From positions 17,017 to 81,016 of the forward strand of contig WRGR01000044.1 of NCBI GenBank assembly GCA_009787085.1: a stretch of 64,000 nt of DNA, in the 5' to 3' direction. Shown in pieces: positions 61,504-64,000 of the stretch. Within the stretch, counting starts at the first letter, position 1, and the number at the start of each line of letters is the position of its first letter. Under the pieces are notes generated by a model, which worked only from the letters and a program-made list of their open reading frames with translations, did not search any database and was not told the origin of the DNA. Origin of the DNA: Actinomycetes bacterium (GTDB lineage: Bacteria > Actinomycetota > Coriobacteriia > Coriobacteriales > UBA8131). Made by a program: the position numbers and the translations under genes.

Positions 61504-62814
61504 TCAATGCTGCCGATCCGATCTTCTGTAGGCCAAGTGGCCAGCAACATATTTTTCGCACACTGTATAGTCATTGTCCAAATAAATAAAACGCTCCAAG
61601 CGGCTGGCCAAGTCCGGTCGGGCCGCATCGGCCACGCCGGCATAGGCCAGCACCACCGCGTCCAGCTCGTAGCCCGCATCGAAACTGCCCACTTGGCCAA
61701 AAAAGCTGCCACCACCGGCTGTTGCCAGATAAATTGCCTCCAAGGCGCTCAAGGGCTTATCGGCTCCGTCCACCAGCCGCCAGCGCAGTTTGGAGACTTG
61801 CACTGCCTCTCCGGCCACCCGTGCCAGCGAAAGGCTGAAACCGCCGGCCACGTCACTGCCTAAGCCGACCATCAGGCCACACTCCATAAAGCGCCGGACA
61901 GGGGCAATGCCGCTGGCCAAGCAGCTGTTGGAGGTCGGGCAATGGGCTACCCAAACTCCTTGGTCGGCTAAAAGTTCGATTTCCTGGGGGTCGGAATAAA
62001 CACAATGCGCCATGATGGTTGGGCAGTCATCGCCGCCCAAAAGGCCGTCCTGGCGATAGGCATCGGCATAGTTTGCGGCTTCGGGCCGCAGCTGGTGCAC
62101 CCATTTTACTTCGTCTAAGTTCTCGGACAGATGGCTTTGGACGGGCAACCCGAACTCTTTTTGCAGCTTTCCCAAGCCTGCCAGCAGCTGATTGGAGCAA
62201 GATGGGATAAACCGCGGGGTAAGTATTGGCAAACAGTTCTTGAACCCCCACCCATCCATCTGTTCCAGCCACTGCCTAGTAGCCAGAAGTGAGGCTGTAG
62301 CATCTGCTTCGATCAGGCATTCGGGGCCGTTACGGTCCATGTTAACCTTGCCGACCCGGGTGATCAGGCCGCTTTTCTCCAACATTTCGGCCAGCACTAA
62401 AGTTGCTGGAGTGTGCACGGTGGCAAAGATCACCGCCCGGGTGGTGGCGCTGGCCAGCAGGGCTTGGACAAAGGCACGGTAGGCCTGTTGGGCATACTCC
62501 AGACTGGCGTAGCGTGTCTCTTCGGGAAAGGTATAGCTGTTCAGCCAGTCCAAAAGCTCCAAGTCCATCCCTAGGCCACGGAAGCTGTACTGAGGGGCGT
62601 GGGTATGCAGGTCAATCAGGCCTGGGATAATTAAATGACCGCTGAAGTCGCGCAGCTCAATGCCCCGGTAAGCCTCTGGCAGCTCGCTGAAGACCCCCGC
62701 CGAACGGCCAGCAACACAAACTAGGTAGCCGTCTTCAGTGCAGGAAACCGCCGTGGGGCTGATGTTGTAGACGATGTCACCTTTCAGTGCGAAGTCAATC
62801 GGAGCCGTCGGCAC
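61504..62814 (-). CDS. guaD: Guanine deaminase
   Basis: 436 residues of the amidohydrolase superfamily. LIDLHTHAPQYSFRGLGMDL is the guanine-deaminase metal and substrate motif, with WLNSYTFPEE next. Later ligands are in SHLSENLDEV and HCVYSD, and GLGSDVAGG. It deaminates guanine to xanthine. It starts 6 bp after the adenine deaminase stop and ends 118 bp before the regulator start. Confidence 0.92.
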   Translation of the reverse strand: MPTAPIDFALKGDIVYNISPTAVSCTEDGYLVCVAGRSAGVFSELPEAYRGIELRDFSGHLIIPGLIDLHTHAPQYSFRGLGMDLELLDWLNSYTFPEETRYASLEYAQQAYRAFVQALLASATTRAVIFATVHTPATLVLAEMLEKSGLITRVGKVNMDRNGPECLIEADATASLLATRQWLEQMDGWGFKNCLPILTPRFIPSCSNQLLAGLGKLQKEFGLPVQSHLSENLDEVKWVHQLRPEAANYADAYRQDGLLGGDDCPTIMAHCVYSDPQEIELLADQGVWVAHCPTSNSCLASGIAPVRRFMECGLMVGLGSDVAGGFSLSLARVAGEAVQVSKLRWRLVDGADKPLSALEAIYLATAGGGSFFGQVGSFDAGYELDAVVLAYAGVADAARPDLASRLERFIYLDNDYTVCEKYVAGHLAYRRSDRQH

Positions 62815-62820
62815 AAGCCC

Positions 62821-64000
62821 TCAGCCCTTTCCGCATTCGCTGTTGCTTGAGTGTTGTTTGTCGGCTGGGCAAGCGGCAGGCATTGACGGTAACGGTACAC
62901 ACGGGTCGATATTGATGTGAGAGAAGGCCAAGACATCGAACAGGCCTCGGTCGGTAAGCTTCAGGGCCGGGATCACCGGCAGTGCCATGAAACCCAAGGT
63001 CATGAAGGGCTCAATGTCACGGCTGACACCCCGGGCATAGGCATCCTCCTTCATTGCCCGCAGCTCCTGCTCCACATCCGTGATAGACTGCTTGGACATC
63101 AGGCCGGCTATCGGCAGTGCCAATGCCCCGGTCAGCTGGCCTCCGGCCACCACGGCAATGCCGCCGCTCATGCGCCTAACTACCTCAATAGCTGTCAGCA
63201 TGTCTTGGTCGTTGTCGCCGACAGCTATCAGGTTATGCGAGTCATGGGCGATGGTCGAGGCGATCGCCCCGCTTTTTAGGCCAAAACCCTTGATCAACCC
63301 GAGGCCGATGTTGCCACCACCCCGATGGCGCTCGATTACTGCCATCTTTAGCAGGTCATCGTCAGGGTTGTTGGCATAACAGCCGTTTTCGACCGTGACC
63401 GTCTGGCGTAGTTTGTCGGTTTCTACGCTGCGGGGACGCAAACCGATACACCAAGCCTGATTGCCGCTTAGGTGGATAGCCAAGTCGGCGGCAGCCAGCT
63501 CTCTGATGTGGACACTGTCCAATACCTTGGGGTCTTCAAAGTCCTTGGCGGCAAAGTCCGCCACACCGTCTTCGGCCACCAGAATGCCGTTTTTGTAGGC
63601 TTGGTGCACCTTGAAGCCTTCTAAGTCGTCCAGCACCAGCAAATTGGCCTGGTATCCCGGGGCAATAGCGCCGACCCCCTCTAAGCCGTAGCATTCCGCG
63701 ACGTTTAGGCTGGCCATCCGCACTGCTAGCACCGGGTTTAGGCCAGCGGCCACGGCCATCCGGATGTTGTTATCGATATGGCCGTTCTCGGCGATGTCCT
63801 CCGGGTGCTTGTCGTCGGTGCAGAACAGCAAGCGGCGGCTCCAAGCCTCGCTCACCCCGCCGATCAGAGCCCGCAGGTTACGGCAGGCCGAACCTTCGCG
63901 GATCTGCACATACATTCCTAGACGCAGCCGCTCCATCATCTCATCTACCGTGCTGCATTCGTGGTCGGTGCGGATGCCGGCAGCAGCGTAAGCTGCTAAA
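62821..64000 (-). CDS. ade: Adenine deaminase, C-terminal 393 codons
   Basis: The gene runs off the right edge, so its start is missing. The visible part begins with GIRTDHECSTVDEM before the methionines at 63939. Typical segments are LFCTDDKHPEDIAENGHIDN and IAHDSHNLIAVGDNDQDM, with the ending DIEPFMTLGFMALPVIPALK. The enzyme deaminates adenine to hypoxanthine. First visible gene of the purine cluster, followed 6 bp later by guaD. Confidence 0.93.
   Translation of the reverse strand, partial: LAAYAAAGIRTDHECSTVDEMMERLRLGMYVQIREGSACRNLRALIGGVSEAWSRRLLFCTDDKHPEDIAENGHIDNNIRMAVAAGLNPVLAVRMASLNVAECYGLEGVGAIAPGYQANLLVLDDLEGFKVHQAYKNGILVAEDGVADFAAKDFEDPKVLDSVHIRELAAADLAIHLSGNQAWCIGLRPRSVETDKLRQTVTVENGCYANNPDDDLLKMAVIERHRGGGNIGLGLIKGFGLKSGAIASTIAHDSHNLIAVGDNDQDMLTAIEVVRRMSGGIAVVAGGQLTGALALPIAGLMSKQSITDVEQELRAMKEDAYARGVSRDIEPFMTLGFMALPVIPALKLTDRGLFDVLAFSHINIDPCVPLPSMPAACPADKQHSSNSECGKG

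Overview
The window looks like chromosomal DNA of an anaerobic, GC-rich, Gram-positive gut-type bacterium. Actinomycetota, class Coriobacteriia, is the best guess, and it is an inference. The reasons are the gene order pnp / M16 peptidase / dapB / dapA / RNase J, the phoH-ybeY-dgkA-era-recO run typical of Gram-positives, haem made by the siroheme (Ahb) route, frequent TTG and GTG starts, and a large anaerobic purine-degradation locus.

Layout. 1-7.0 kb: the 5' part of a TupA-like tungstate-binding lipoprotein, an MFS exporter, secG, tRNA-Leu, nadE preceded by a previously uncalled 53-residue ORF, recQ, and an unusual cytosine methyltransferase with a MerR-type DNA-binding domain. A 54-bp piece of the methyltransferase gene is duplicated onto the end of recQ. 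7.0-9.7 kb: gene-poor accessory DNA with tRNA-fMet, tRNA-Val, tandem repeats, gene remnants and two small membrane-protein ORFs. 9.7-14.5 kb: a lipoprotein amidase, then phoH-ybeY-dgkA-era-recO. 14.5-15.0 kb: gene debris including the start of a Fic gene. 15-18.2 kb: ahbCDAB, siroheme to haem. 18.3-22.4 kb: PflX-like radical SAM protein, queA, an HD protein and a DUF362 ferredoxin. 22.5-37.7 kb: RNase J, dapA, dapB, M16 peptidase, pnp, rpsO, thrS, a zinc-ribbon membrane protein, folC, valS. 37.8-46.8 kb: a BMP-type nucleoside ABC importer, deoC, an acyl-CoA synthetase, an HTH-cupin regulator and a TetR regulator.

47.0-64.0 kb, all on the minus strand: adenine deaminase (cut by the window end), guanine deaminase, a PAS-HTH regulator with its own promoter and operator-like inverted repeat, RidA, YgeX, YgeY, YgeW, carbamate kinase, YgfK, SsnA, an XdhD-type molybdenum hydroxylase and a HyuA-type cyclic amidohydrolase. 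This is the gene set tied to anaerobic urate/purine breakdown. The likely flow is deamination of adenine and guanine, oxidation/reduction and ring opening of the purine, then small carbamoylated or ureido intermediates. Carbamoyl phosphate would feed carbamate kinase (ATP), and 2,3-diaminopropionate would be split to pyruvate and ammonia. The nucleoside importer and deoC next door suggest the region serves nucleosides as carbon, nitrogen and energy sources.

All calls come from reading the sequence and recalled family motifs. No database search, folding or composition calculation was run.
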